A stretch of DNA of 64,000 bases, from assembly GCF_015291705.1 (NCBI RefSeq), contig NZ_CP030050.1:8804001-8868000 (forward strand). Reading direction: 5' to 3'. Below the pieces are notes generated by a model. It did not search any database, was not told the DNA's origin, and saw only the letters and a program-made list of their open reading frames with translations. The position numbers were made by a program, and so were the translations under genes. Each line of letters begins with the position of its first letter. Position 1 is the stretch's first letter. This document shows, piece after piece, positions 15,886-24,416 of the stretch. This DNA is from Bradyrhizobium arachidis (GTDB lineage Bacteria > Pseudomonadota > Alphaproteobacteria > Rhizobiales > Xanthobacteraceae).

Positions 15886-16089
15886 CTATTTCTTCGCCGC
15901 CGCCGCGCGCTCCACGAAGGTCTTGCCGCCCTTCATCTTGTGGCGGAGCGGGGCTTCGTTGATCTGGATGACGACGGCATCGGCGTCGACGCCGAGATTC
16001 TTCACCAGCGCCTGGGTGATGTCGCGCATCATGCCGGCCTTCTGCTCGTCGGTGCGGCCCTCGGCCATGCTGACGGTGATCTCAGGCAT
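15886..16089 (-). CDS. 4-oxalocrotonate tautomerase family protein
   Basis: The 67-aa product is the size of a 4-OT subunit. It begins MPEITVSMAEG, leaving the catalytic amino-terminal Pro after Met removal. The segments RTDEQKAGMMRDITQALV and VVIQINEAPL match the family. 4-OT members isomerise unsaturated keto acids in aromatic catabolism, but no such genes are nearby, so the substrate is unknown. The start at 16089 is decided by the need for Pro at position 2, although the frame is open for 29 more codons upstream. Confidence 0.85.
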   Translation of the reverse strand: MPEITVSMAEGRTDEQKAGMMRDITQALVKNLGVDADAVVIQINEAPLRHKMKGGKTFVERAAAAKK

Positions 16090-16164
16090 TGTCTTCTCCC
16101 TGCTGTCGCGATGACCGGGCGCACCCCGGCCGTTCATGAAGGTGCGCATCAAACAAGACGTGGA

Positions 16165-16185
16165 TGCCCGGGACAAGCCCGGGCA
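16165..16185. repeat. Intergenic palindrome, family F
   Basis: TGCCCGGGACAAGCCCGGGCA is a palindrome with 8-bp arms, embedded in ACGTGGATG...TGACGG. From memory this is a very common intergenic element in Bradyrhizobium-type genomes. It lies between hisS (3' end) and the tautomerase gene, both on the minus strand, where it could end or process the hisS transcript. A related CCCGGGACAAAGCCCGGG lies after the CheY-like gene. Confidence 0.7.
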
Positions 16186-16204
16186 TGACGGCCTGCCGGA
16201 ATGG

Positions 16205-17725
16205 CTATCCCCACTTTACGTCATGGCGCGCGAGGACCTCGCGCACTTTTGAAACGAGATCGGCCTCGCTGCACGAGAACTGCGCCGGCCGCGTCTCGCG
16301 CCATTCCTGGTTGGAGGCGATCGCGGCGGCGGCTTTCGCGCCTTCGATCAGATCCTTGATCTGCAGCTCGCCGCGCGCCTTCTCATCCGAGCCCTGGATG
16401 ATCACGCAGGGGCTGTTGCGGCGATCGGCATATTTGAGCTGGTTGCCCATGTTCTTGGGATTGCCGAGATAGAGCTCGGCGCGGATGCCCGCTGTGCGCA
16501 AGGATGCCACCATCTTCTGATAGTCGGCGACGCGGTCGCGGTCGAACACGGTGACGACGACGGGGCCGAATTCGGGCCGCGTGTCGAGCTTGCCGAGCAA
16601 GGTCAGCGCAGCCTGCAGACGCGACACCCCGATCGAGAAACCGGTTGCCGGCACCGGCTCACCGCGGAAGCGCGAGACGAGGCCGTCGTAGCGACCACCG
16701 CCACCGACCGAGCCGAACCGCACCGGGCGGCCCTTCTCGTCCTTGGTCTCCAGCAACAGTTCAACCTCGTAAACGGGGCCGGTGTAATATTCGAGGCCGC
16801 GCACGACGGAGGGATCGATCTTGATGCGATCGGCGCCGTACCCCGACGCCGTCACCAGCTTCGCAATCTCTTCCAGCTCGCTGACGCCGGCCTGGCCGAC
16901 TTGGCTCTTGGCGAGGTAGGTTTCCGCCGCGGCAATCGCCTCTTTCCAATCGTCGCGCGGCTTGGTGATGGCGAGAACGACGTCGGCTTCTGCCTCACTC
17001 AAATTGGCGCCCTTGGTGAAGTCGCCCTTGCCTTCCTCACCGCCATCCCATCGTCCGGGACCAAGCAGCTTGCGCACTTCGTCGGCGGAGAACTTGTCGA
17101 GCTTGTCGATCGCGCGTAGCACGGTCAGGCGGCGTGCGGCGTTCTCGTCGCCGCCGAGGCCGATGGCTTCCAGAACGCCGTCGAGCACCTTGCGGTTGTT
17201 GACCTTCACGACATAGGAGCCGCGCGCAATGCCGAGCGCCTCCATCGTATCAGCGGCCATCATACAGATCTCGGCATCCGCCGCCGGCGTCGCCGAGCCG
17301 ACGGTGTCGGCGTCGAACTGCATGAACTGGCGGAAGCGGCCGGGGCCGGGCTTCTCGTTGCGGAACACGTAGCCGACGCGGTAGCTGCGATAGGGCAGGA
17401 CGAGACCATCGGTGCCGTAGCGCTCGCCGACATAGCGCGCGAGCGGTGCGGTCAGATCGTAGCGCAGCGAGATCCACTGCTCGTCGTCGTCCTGGAACGA
17501 GAACACGCCCTCGTTCGGGCGGTCCTGGTCGGGCAGGAACTTGCCGAGCGCGTCGGTGTATTCCATCGCCGGCGTCTCCACCGGCTCGAAACCGTAGAGC
17601 TCGTAGACGGCGCGAATCTTCTCGACCATCTCGCGCGTCGCCCGGATCGCGGCGGGATCGCGATCCTCGAGCCCGCGCGGCAGGCGCGCCTTCAGTTTCT
17701 GGGGTTTTTTGGGTTTCTCGGCCAT
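16205..17725 (-). CDS. hisS: Histidyl-tRNA synthetase
   Basis: The 506-aa product charges tRNA-His. It is a class II synthetase with motif 1 around [10 protein letters not shown] and [11 protein letters not shown]. Motif 2 is [19 protein letters not shown]. The His-specific loop is [15 protein letters not shown], followed by [10 protein letters not shown] and motif 3 [10 protein letters not shown]-terminal anticodon-binding domain runs from about residue 400 ([11 protein letters not shown]). The length is typical of alphaproteobacterial HisS, which carries insertions relative to E. coli. The Lys-rich start [14 protein letters not shown] is usual. It is separated from its neighbours by repeats F and C2. 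Confidence 0.97.
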   Translation of the reverse strand: MAEKPKKPQKLKARLPRGLEDRDPAAIRATREMVEKIRAVYELYGFEPVETPAMEYTDALGKFLPDQDRPNEGVFSFQDDDEQWISLRYDLTAPLARYVGERYGTDGLVLPYRSYRVGYVFRNEKPGPGRFRQFMQFDADTVGSATPAADAEICMMAADTMEALGIARGSYVVKVNNRKVLDGVLEAIGLGGDENAARRLTVLRAIDKLDKFSADEVRKLLGPGRWDGGEEGKGDFTKGANLSEAEADVVLAITKPRDDWKEAIAAAETYLAKSQVGQAGVSELEEIAKLVTASGYGADRIKIDPSVVRGLEYYTGPVYEVELLLETKDEKGRPVRFGSVGGGGRYDGLVSRFRGEPVPATGFSIGVSRLQAALTLLGKLDTRPEFGPVVVTVFDRDRVADYQKMVASLRTAGIRAELYLGNPKNMGNQLKYADRRNSPCVIIQGSDEKARGELQIKDLIEGAKAAAAIASNQEWRETRPAQFSCSEADLVSKVREVLARHDVKWG

Positions 17726-17800
17726 GTCGTTCGTTGCAAGCTAGATAAGTCAACGTTGACTTACAACGTTGGCCTACAACCCGCAAACGGCGCCTTTTCA

Positions 17801-17927
17801 CCTCTCCCCGCTTGCGGGGAGAGGTCGGAATGCGCGCGGAACGCGCGGATTCCGGGTGAGGGGGACTCTCCGCGAGTCCAACTGCCACCGCCCTCACCCT
17901 GCCCTCTCCCCGCAAGCGGGGAGAGGG
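17801..17927. repeat. Intergenic inverted repeat, family C copy 2
   Basis: CCTCTCCCCGCTTGCGGGGAGAGG at the left, the inner palindrome CCGCGCGTTCCGCGCG (read on the minus strand), and CCCTCTCCCCGCAAGCGGGGAGAGGG at the right. The arrangement is the same as copy 1. It lies between hisS and the DUF2314 gene. Confidence 0.85.
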
Positions 17928-17935
17928 GAAGAGAC

Positions 17936-18460
17936 TTACGGCTGCTCCATCCGCGCCCTCAGCGCATCGGCATCCGCCTTCGGTAGCGACTTCAGTGTCG
18001 GCTTGATGGTTTCGCCGCCGACGATCTTGCCGTTGCGCATGAACATCCAGTCCGAGATGTCGGCTTCCGCGAACTTGACCGCGTCGCCCGCGTGCTTGCC
18101 GGGCAGGTCGCGCGGCTCGTTGGCGAAGAAACCCGAATAGGCCCCGTTCGGCAGCTTCTTCACCTCCGCGATCCAGATGTGCTCCCCGCCCTTGCGGGTC
18201 GAAAAGCGTACTTTCAGGGAATGGCCGGTCTCGGACGATTTTGGCGCGTCATAAGAGGCCCAGAACGTCGGCAGCGTGCCGCGGGCGCGCGCGATCGCGG
18301 CGTTCATCTCGGGGTCGGTGGTGCGCACGTCGACGATCGGCGAGCGGTCTTGCGCGACGACTTCCGGCGTGGGTCCGATGGTGAGGATGCCGAACACGGA
18401 GACGCCGGTGATGGCGGCGAGAACGGCCCACTTCAGCGGCTGGGAGAGTTTTGTTGCCAT
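17936..18460 (-). CDS. Exported DUF2314 (YegJ-like) protein
   Basis: The 174-aa product has one N-terminal hydrophobic segment (WAVLAAITGVSVFGILTIG, about residues 12-30) acting as signal or anchor, so it probably faces the periplasm. The rest is a DUF2314 domain: MNAAIARARGTLPTFW, then LKVRFSTRKGGEHIWIAEV and ADISDWMFMRNGKIVGGET. No enzymatic function is known for the domain. The ATG at 18460 is chosen because it gives a short n-region before the hydrophobic stretch. Repeat C2 follows the stop by about 9 bp. Confidence 0.8.
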   Translation of the reverse strand: MATKLSQPLKWAVLAAITGVSVFGILTIGPTPEVVAQDRSPIVDVRTTDPEMNAAIARARGTLPTFWASYDAPKSSETGHSLKVRFSTRKGGEHIWIAEVKKLPNGAYSGFFANEPRDLPGKHAGDAVKFAEADISDWMFMRNGKIVGGETIKPTLKSLPKADADALRARMEQP

Positions 18461-18555
18461 GATCGCGATGTCCAGGATGCTTGTTGTGTCCTGGCTTTGT
18501 CGCTTGTCGGCAGCAGCACGTTCAGTGCGCAATAAGCCACAAACCTTGCGCATTT

Positions 18556-18579
18556 CCCCTCTCCCGCGCGAGAGAGGGG
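18556..18579. repeat. Short hairpin of family C type
   Basis: CCCCTCTCCC, a short loop, then GAGAGAGGGG: a reduced form of the family C module lying 17 bp after the ilvE stop, where it could end ilvE transcripts. Confidence 0.55.
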
Positions 18580-18595
18580 AACGCGCAACTTGGTC

Positions 18596-19678
18596 TCACG
18601 ACACCTTGCGGATCCAGTTGTGCGGATCGTTGGTGCGGCCGTACTGGATGTCGATGAGCTGCTTGCGCAGGCCCATGGCGACGGGGCCGGCGGCGCCGCC
18701 CGAGATCTCGAAATCGCCGCTCACCGAGCGCACCTTGCCGATCGGCGAGATCACGGCTGCGGTGCCGCAGGCGAACGCTTCCTTCAGGCGGCCCGAGGCC
18801 GCATCCTTGCGCCACTGGTCGAGCGAGTACGACTCCTCGCGCACGGTCTTGCCGGCATCGCGGGCGAGCTTGATGATGGAGTCACGGGTGATGCCGGGCA
18901 GGATGGTGCCGAGCGGCGGCGTCGAAAGCGAGCCGTCGTCGAACACGAAGAACACGTTCATGCCGCCAAGCTCCTCGATGTAGCGGCGCTCGACCGCGTC
19001 GAGGAAGACGACCTGATCGCAGCCGTGCTGGATCGCTTCGGCCTGGGCGCGCAGGCTCGCGGCATAATTGCCGCCGCACTTGACGGCGCCGGTGCCGCCG
19101 ATGGCGGCGCGCGTGTAATTCTCCGAGACCCAGATCGAGACCGGCGCGGGTCCGCCCTTGAAGTAGGATCCAACAGGCGAAGCGATCACCGCGAAGATGT
19201 ATTCGGACGACGGCTTGACGCCGAGGAAGGTCTCGCTCGCGATCATGAAGGGACGCAGGTAAAGGCTGCCCTCGCCGCCCGGCATCCAGGCGCGGTCGAT
19301 GCGCACGACCTGCTCGACCGCTTCGATGAAGACGTCCTCAGGCAGCTGCGCCATCGCCATGCGATCGGCGGAGTCCTTGAAACGGCGCGCATTGGCGTCG
19401 GGACGGAACAGGTTCACGCCGCCGTCGTCGCGCTTGTAGGCCTTGAGGCCCTCGAAAATTTCCTGGGCGTAGTGCAGCACGGCGCCGGCCGGATCGAGCT
19501 GGAAGTTGGCGCGCGCCTCGATCTTCGCCTCGTACCAGCCGCCCTTGGCCTGGTTGTAGCGGACCACAGCCATATGATCGGTGAAGACCCGCCCGAAGCC
19601 GGGGTCCACCAGCTTGGCGACGCGGTCCTTCTCTGGCGTGGGATTGGATGCGGGCTGGATGTCGAATTTCATGCTCAT
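18596..19678 (-). CDS. ilvE: Branched-chain amino acid aminotransferase
   Basis: The 360-aa product transfers amino groups between glutamate and the keto acids of Leu, Ile and Val. It is a fold-type IV PLP enzyme of the BCAT group II: EIFEGLKAYKR, RLFRPDANA-like NLFRPDANARRF, and GAVKCGGNYAAS with the PLP-binding Lys. It also has the EELGGMNVFFVF strand and the C-terminal TAAVISPIGKV. The ATG at 19678 (MSMKFDIQPAS) fits the family length; upstream codons are Ala/Gly/Pro-rich and not conserved. It is divergent from the MarR operon across a 339-bp gap. Confidence 0.95.
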   Translation of the reverse strand: MSMKFDIQPASNPTPEKDRVAKLVDPGFGRVFTDHMAVVRYNQAKGGWYEAKIEARANFQLDPAGAVLHYAQEIFEGLKAYKRDDGGVNLFRPDANARRFKDSADRMAMAQLPEDVFIEAVEQVVRIDRAWMPGGEGSLYLRPFMIASETFLGVKPSSEYIFAVIASPVGSYFKGGPAPVSIWVSENYTRAAIGGTGAVKCGGNYAASLRAQAEAIQHGCDQVVFLDAVERRYIEELGGMNVFFVFDDGSLSTPPLGTILPGITRDSIIKLARDAGKTVREESYSLDQWRKDAASGRLKEAFACGTAAVISPIGKVRSVSGDFEISGGAAGPVAMGLRKQLIDIQYGRTNDPHNWIRKVS

Positions 19679-19951
19679 GTCCTTGCCTCCCGCTGCCGGT
19701 CGCGGCGCTGCTTTGGCGCCCGCCTGCCCGCTTCCGGGCCCGGCTGGCTTGATTGGGTTACTGGCCGGACCGCCGCCAGCCATGTTACGGCCGGTTTCCG
19801 TGGCCAGCATGTCGCCGAGGACATGCTTTTGCGGAAGGCGGAAGTCCAGTATGTTTTGCCGAAATGCCGCTCGACAATCGCACGGTAGATCTGCTCCGGC
19901 CGTCGCCGCCTGTCCGGCTCACTCCGGCCGTTCTGCTTCGATGCCACCCGA

Positions 19952-19975
19952 CACGAAACGATCTAAAGTTTCGTG
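19952..19975. promoter_or_regulatory. Candidate MarR operator palindrome
   Basis: CACGAAAC (19952-19959) and GTTTCGTG (19968-19975) are perfect inverted 8-bp arms around an 8-bp spacer. The dyad ends 42 bp before the start of the MarR gene, a common position for MarR autorepression. The rest of the 339-bp ilvE-MarR gap shows no gene. The operator role is inferred. Confidence 0.5.
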
Positions 19976-20017
19976 CGGGTCGATCGTTTTGTAACATTGA
20001 ACCCAAGATAAGTCAAT

Positions 20018-20560
20018 ATGCCTGACATAAATTTCGCAACTCCCTCTCAAGACGCCGCCGAGCCGCGGCCAGCCGTAGGCGACGGAGGCAATTTGCGCTG
20101 GGATATCATCGAGCTGCTGTTCTTCGCCTATCGCGATTTCGTCGGCGATCCCGACCAGGAGCTGGAGGCGTTCGGCTTCGGCCGGGCCCATCACCGGGTC
20201 ATGCATTTCGTTTATCGCTATCCCGGCCTGAAGGTTGCCGACCTGCTCGACGTCCTCAGGATCACGAAGCAATCGCTCGGCCGCGTGCTCAAGCAGCTGC
20301 TCGACGAGGGCTACATCGTGCAGAAGACAGGCGACAATGACCGCCGCCAGCGCCTGCTCTACGCGACGCCCAAGGGCGAGGCGCTGGTGCAGAAGCTCGC
20401 CGGGCTCCAGACCACACGGATCACGAAAGCGCTCGCCGAGATGGCGCCGCAGGACGCCGAGACCGTCAAGCGTTTCCTGCGCGCGATGATCGACCGCGAC
20501 GATCCGGACAAGGTGCTGGAGACGATCTTCGCTTCCGTCAATCAAGACAGCAAGGAGTGA
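20018..20560 (+). CDS. MarR-family transcriptional regulator
   Basis: The 180-aa product has the MarR winged-helix fold. A helix LRWDIIELLFFAYRDF is followed by the HTH region GLKVADLLDVLRITKQSLGR and the wing YIVQKTGDNDRRQRLLYATPKG. The DxRxR in the wing (DNDRRQR) is the conserved DNA-contact element. A 20-residue unstructured N-terminus precedes it. It overlaps the following response regulator gene by 4 bp, so the three genes form an operon with transcriptional and phosphorelay control together. The palindrome upstream suggests autoregulation. The ligand is unknown. Confidence 0.9.
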   Translation: MPDINFATPSQDAAEPRPAVGDGGNLRWDIIELLFFAYRDFVGDPDQELEAFGFGRAHHRVMHFVYRYPGLKVADLLDVLRITKQSLGRVLKQLLDEGYIVQKTGDNDRRQRLLYATPKGEALVQKLAGLQTTRITKALAEMAPQDAETVKRFLRAMIDRDDPDKVLETIFASVNQDSKE

Positions 20561-21288
20561 CCGTGCCGCTCGCTGCCACGCTCGCCCGACCGCCGGTGCA
20601 ACCGGCCGACGACGCCCCGCATCTTTTGCTGGTCGATGACGACCGCCGCATCCGCGATCTGCTGTCGCGCTTCCTCGCGGCCGAAGGCTACCGCGTCTCG
20701 ACCGCCGCCAGCGCCAGCGACGCGCGTTCAAAGCTGATGAGTCTGCATTTCGATCTGCTGATCCTCGACGTCATGATGCCCGGCGAAACCGGCTTCGATC
20801 TCGCCCGCTTCATCCGGACCTCGTCCTCGGTGCCGATCGTGATGCTGACCGCGCGGCACGAGGCGGAAGCCCGCATCGAAGGCTTGCAGATCGGCGCCGA
20901 CGATTACGTGGCAAAACCGTTCGAGCCGCGCGAGCTGGCGCTGCGCATCAACAACATCCTCAAGCGCGCAGCCCCGCCGCCGCAAACCGCAGCGGTCGAG
21001 AAGATCGCGTTCGGCCCCTATGTCTACCATCTCGAACGCGGCGAATTGCGCCAGGGCGAGGAGGTCATCCACCTCACCGACCGCGAGCGCGAGATGCTGC
21101 GGATCCTGTCGGAGACACCGGGCGAGACCGTGCCGCGCAGCGCGCTGACCGGCAATGGCAGCGTCAACGAACGCGCCGTCGACGTGCAGATCAACCGCCT
21201 CCGGCGCAAGATCGAGACCGATCCCGCCAATCCGCTGTTCCTCCAGGCGGTGCGGGGCATCGGCTACCGCCTGGTGGCCTCGCCATAA
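20557..21288 (+). CDS. OmpR/PhoB-family response regulator
   Basis: The 243-aa product has an N-terminal receiver domain, with the acidic pair at residues 27-29, phospho-accepting Asp71 in LLILDVMMPG and Lys120 in DYVAKPF. The C-terminal winged helix begins near residue 145 and ends AVDVQINRLRRKIETDP...VRGIGYRLV. It probably controls the targets of the histidine kinase encoded 18 bp downstream. The GTG at 20557 overlaps the MarR stop (GTGA). About 20 disordered residues precede the receiver. The target genes are unknown. Confidence 0.93.
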   Translation: MTVPLAATLARPPVQPADDAPHLLLVDDDRRIRDLLSRFLAAEGYRVSTAASASDARSKLMSLHFDLLILDVMMPGETGFDLARFIRTSSSVPIVMLTARHEAEARIEGLQIGADDYVAKPFEPRELALRINNILKRAAPPPQTAAVEKIAFGPYVYHLERGELRQGEEVIHLTDREREMLRILSETPGETVPRSALTGNGSVNERAVDVQINRLRRKIETDPANPLFLQAVRGIGYRLVASP

Positions 21289-21306
21289 ATCAGTGAAGCG
21301 CGAGCG

Positions 21307-22695
21307 ATGAGCACGATCGATACCGGCCTGACGCTGCTCAAGAGCGCCGCCGGCCGCGTCTCGGCCGCCAATGGCTGGATGGGCAATGCGTTCAAGGGCT
21401 GGATGCCGACCGGCCTCTATGCCCGCGCGCTGCTGATCATGATCGTGCCGATGGTGATCCTGCAATCGGTCGTCGCCTTCGTGTTCATGGAGCGGCACTG
21501 GAACACGGTGACGCGCCGCCTGTCGGCCGCGGTGGTGCAGGACATCGCCGCGCTGATCGATGTCTACAAGGGCTATCCGCAGGACAAGGACCGCGACCAG
21601 ATCCGCCGCATCGCGCAGCAGCGCCTCGGCCTCGTGGTCGACTTCCTGCCCGCCGGCGACATGCCGCCGCCGGGACCGAAACCGTTCTTCTCGCTGCTCG
21701 ACCAGACGCTGTCGGTGCAGCTCGGCCGCCAGATCGGCCGCTCGTTCTGGATCGACACGGTCGGCCGCTCCAACCTGGTCGAGATCCGTATCCAGCTCGA
21801 TGACGCCGTGATGCGCGTGTTTGCGCAGCGCAGTGCGGCCTATGCCTCGAACTCGGAGATCTTCCTGTTCTGGATGGTCGGCACATCCTCGATCCTCCTG
21901 ATCGTCGCAGTGCTGTTCCTGCGCAACCAGATCAAGCCGATCCTGCGCCTTGCCGACGCGGCGGAAAGTTTCGGCAAGGGCCGCGAAGCCCCGAACTTCA
22001 GACCCAGGGGCGCGCGCGAGGTGCGGCGCGCGGCGGTCGCCTTCATCGAGATGAAGTCGCGCATCGAGCGCACCATGGAGCAGCGGACCGCGATGCTCGC
22101 CGGCGTCAGCCATGACCTGCGCACAATCCTGACCCGCTTCAAGCTCGAGCTGGCGCTGATCGGCGAGAATCCCGAGCTCGAGGGCATGCGGAAGGACGTC
22201 GACGAGATGTCAATGATGCTGGAGGATTACCTCGCATTTGCCCGCGGCGATTCCGGCGAACAGTCGCAGCCGACCGACATGGCGCAGGCGCTCGAAGAGC
22301 TGCGCAGCGACGCCGAGCGCCACGGCCACACCGCGACCGTGGCGTTCCACGGCCTGCCCGTGGTGACGGTGAAGCCGGCCTCGTTCAAGCGCTGCCTCGC
22401 CAACCTCGTCACCAACGCCGCGCGCTACGGCAAGGCGATCGCCATCAACGGCCAGCGCGATCACCGCTATCTCACCGTCACCGTCGACGACGACGGCCCG
22501 GGTATCCCGGTGCATTTACGCGAAGAAGTGTTCAAGCCGTTCCTGCGGCTCGACAACGCCCGCAACCAGGACGAAGGCGGTACCGGCTTGGGGTTGGCGA
22601 TCGCCCGCGACATCGCCCGCTCCCATGGCGGCGACATCACGCTCGGCGACAGCCCGATGGGGGGATTGAGAGCGAGCGTGAGGATCCCGGTGTAG
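21307..22695 (+). CDS. EnvZ-like sensor histidine kinase
   Basis: The 462-aa product is an inner-membrane kinase. The first membrane helix is at about residues 40-61 and the second at 184-205, with a periplasmic domain of about 120 residues between (Pro-rich GDMPPPGPKP in its middle). A HAMP segment follows. The phospho-accepting His269 is in LAGVSHDLRTILTRF, then come the N box NLVTNAARYG and the G boxes DDDGPGIP and GGTGLGLAIA. The HDLRTxLTR form and the size are those of EnvZ-type kinases. It pairs with the response regulator upstream. Confidence 0.93.
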   Translation: MSTIDTGLTLLKSAAGRVSAANGWMGNAFKGWMPTGLYARALLIMIVPMVILQSVVAFVFMERHWNTVTRRLSAAVVQDIAALIDVYKGYPQDKDRDQIRRIAQQRLGLVVDFLPAGDMPPPGPKPFFSLLDQTLSVQLGRQIGRSFWIDTVGRSNLVEIRIQLDDAVMRVFAQRSAAYASNSEIFLFWMVGTSSILLIVAVLFLRNQIKPILRLADAAESFGKGREAPNFRPRGAREVRRAAVAFIEMKSRIERTMEQRTAMLAGVSHDLRTILTRFKLELALIGENPELEGMRKDVDEMSMMLEDYLAFARGDSGEQSQPTDMAQALEELRSDAERHGHTATVAFHGLPVVTVKPASFKRCLANLVTNAARYGKAIAINGQRDHRYLTVTVDDDGPGIPVHLREEVFKPFLRLDNARNQDEGGTGLGLAIARDIARSHGGDITLGDSPMGGLRASVRIPV

Positions 22696-22714
22696 CTGGC
22701 GCCGCGGAGACAGA

Positions 22715-22771
22715 CCCCTCGCCCGTCTCGCCGCTTCGCGGCGAGCCACCCTCTCCCACAAGGGGAGAGGG
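22715..22771. repeat. Intergenic inverted repeat, family C copy 3
   Basis: A shorter member: CCCCTCGCCCGTCTCGCCGC, an inner TTCGCGGCGAG, then CCCTCTCCCACAAGGGGAGAGGGG. It lies between the convergent histidine kinase and DUF3617 genes and may act as a terminator. Confidence 0.75.
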
Positions 22772-22785
22772 GAAGGACGACAGCC

Positions 22786-23316
22786 CTATTTCGGCAGCAG
22801 CGCCTTCAGCTTATCGACGTCGCGCACGTTCATCTTGAAGCCGCCGGGCATCACGATGTCGCCGGGCTTCTGGTCCGGCTTGCAGGCGCCCAGCCACTTC
22901 GCCTCTAACGTCATGGAGGTATCGCGGCCCGCGGCACCGGCAGCGCCGCCTTGCGCGTGCGAGGAGGTCTTCACAGTGTAGGCCGAGTTGAAATCGCCCG
23001 TGATCTCGGCATGCGAGGTCGTGCTGATGCCGGCGACGTTGCACTCGGAATCGCTGACATAGCCGGTCGCGGTCTTCTTGATGTCCTGCTTGGAGCAGAT
23101 CTGCTTGGCCATCGGGGAGACGTTGTTGCTCATCTCCTTGTCGACAGTCTCGTCGGTGCAGTGCTGCATGGTCATCTCAGGCATTGCCGAGCCGCTCCTG
23201 ACCATCTTCATTTCCCAGAGACCGGCCTTGCGCACCGGCAGGTCGTCGGCGCTGGCTGCGCCCGCCGACAGGACGAGGCAAAGGCTTGAGCCGAGCAAAG
23301 CGAGTTTGCGCGTCAT
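22786..23316 (-). CDS. Secreted DUF3617 domain protein
   Basis: The 176-aa product has a cleavable signal peptide (KLALLGSSLCLVLSAGAASA) and a DUF3617 domain: VRKAGLWEMKMV, then MTMQHCTDETVDKEM and ICSKQDIKKT. The Cys pattern (four in the mature part) suggests disulfides in the periplasm. The domain is widespread in proteobacteria with unknown function. It is followed on the same strand by the next small secreted gene upstream of it (23361-23654) with a 44-bp gap. Confidence 0.88.
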   Translation of the reverse strand: MTRKLALLGSSLCLVLSAGAASADDLPVRKAGLWEMKMVRSGSAMPEMTMQHCTDETVDKEMSNNVSPMAKQICSKQDIKKTATGYVSDSECNVAGISTTSHAEITGDFNSAYTVKTSSHAQGGAAGAAGRDTSMTLEAKWLGACKPDQKPGDIVMPGGFKMNVRDVDKLKALLPK

Positions 23317-23360
23317 GTTGGAGGCTCCCGGCTTGAGAGAGGCGGCGCTAGGCCGACGCC

Positions 23361-23654
23361 TCAGTACAGCGTGCGGATCGGCCGTTCGGCGGCGCCATAG
23401 GGCACCCAGCGGCAGGAGAACGAGATGTAGCCGCCCTCATAGGCCTGGACCGCGAGGAATTTCACGACCTTGCCGTAGCGCGCGCAGTGATCGACCGCGA
23501 CCTGACGGGCATCGACCTGCGTCGCCATCGAATAGGCGATGATGCCGCCGGTGTCGTTCCCCTTGAACGGCGGGACCGGAAGGAGGTCAGCACGCGCCGA
23601 CTGGCTCGCCAAAATACCCAGGGCGAGAAGGCCCGCGGCCGCAATGATTCGCAT
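23361..23654 (-). CDS. Small secreted protein of unknown function
   Basis: The 97-aa product begins with a clear signal peptide (MRIIAAAGLLALGILASQSARA, cleavage near residue 22). The mature part of about 75 residues includes FKGNDTGGIIAYSMATQVDA, a two-Cys core and a Trp-containing end. I do not recognise the family; similar short proteins are common in Bradyrhizobium. It is transcribed in the same direction as the DUF3617 gene and may share its transcript. Confidence 0.75.
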   Translation of the reverse strand: MRIIAAAGLLALGILASQSARADLLPVPPFKGNDTGGIIAYSMATQVDARQVAVDHCARYGKVVKFLAVQAYEGGYISFSCRWVPYGAAERPIRTLY

Positions 23655-23836
23655 TCCCGTTACTCCAATTGGTTGGCGGCAGTTTACGGCGCCGGGATGG
23701 AAGTGAAAAGAACCGAAGCCCTGCCGGGCGCGCCCTTACGGTCAACTCCTTGCCAAGTGTTGCCGCGCTGCACTTGACCCCGCCCGGCCTTCGCGTCACC
23801 GTCCCACCTTCGCAAGACCAGCTGTCCGGATTGCCC

Positions 23837-24298
23837 ATGCGCGCCCTCTCCCTGAAATCGCTCCGCTTCGCCGCCGTGTTCGGCCTCATGTTCGGAGCGC
23901 TGTCGCTCGGCGAGGCCAAGGCCGCCAATCCGCTCGAGCTGAACTTCTGGCTGAGCGGGCCGCGCTATGACGGCGCCGTCGCCGATTGCGACAGGGCGCT
24001 GCCGACGATCGCCAGCCAGTTCTGGGAGAAGGAAAGCTCGTTCTGGAATTCTCCGTTGAAGATCACGGGCTTCGCCGCCGTTCACGAGGTCGCCTTCCGG
24101 CCCTGGCAGTCCGACAACATTCCGCGCCGCTACTGCACCGGCGATGCCATGCTCAACGACGGCAAGGTGCGCAAGGTGCATTTCTCGATCGTCGAGGACG
24201 GCGGCTTTGCCGGCTACGGCAATGGTGTCGAATGGTGCGTGGTCGGGCTCGACCGCAACTGGGCCTACAATCCGGCCTGCCGCGCCGCCAGACAGTAA
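23837..24298 (+). CDS. Secreted protein of unknown function
   Basis: The 153-aa product has a signal peptide (residues 1-29, ending GEAKAA) and a compact mature domain. The mature domain contains LNFWLSGPRYDGAVADCD, KITGFAAVHEVAFRPWQ, RRYCTGDAMLNDGKVRKVHF and a C-terminal GVEWCVVGLDRNWAYNPAC. Four Cys suggest disulfide bonds. I recognise no named family. The ATG at 23837 puts the signal peptide at the N-terminus; the longer open frame upstream has no such feature. It precedes the RNase T2 gene by 118 bp. Confidence 0.75.
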   Translation: MRALSLKSLRFAAVFGLMFGALSLGEAKAANPLELNFWLSGPRYDGAVADCDRALPTIASQFWEKESSFWNSPLKITGFAAVHEVAFRPWQSDNIPRRYCTGDAMLNDGKVRKVHFSIVEDGGFAGYGNGVEWCVVGLDRNWAYNPACRAARQ

Positions 24299-24416
24299 TT
24301 CGAGAAGCCTGATTCGGCCCGATCAAGCGGCCGAACGTGGCTCGCATCAATTTTGTTCTTGAAATGTTCTTATCGCCTGCTAGGCTGACTGCACAGTCTA
24401 GTTGAGGGGCGTCGCC

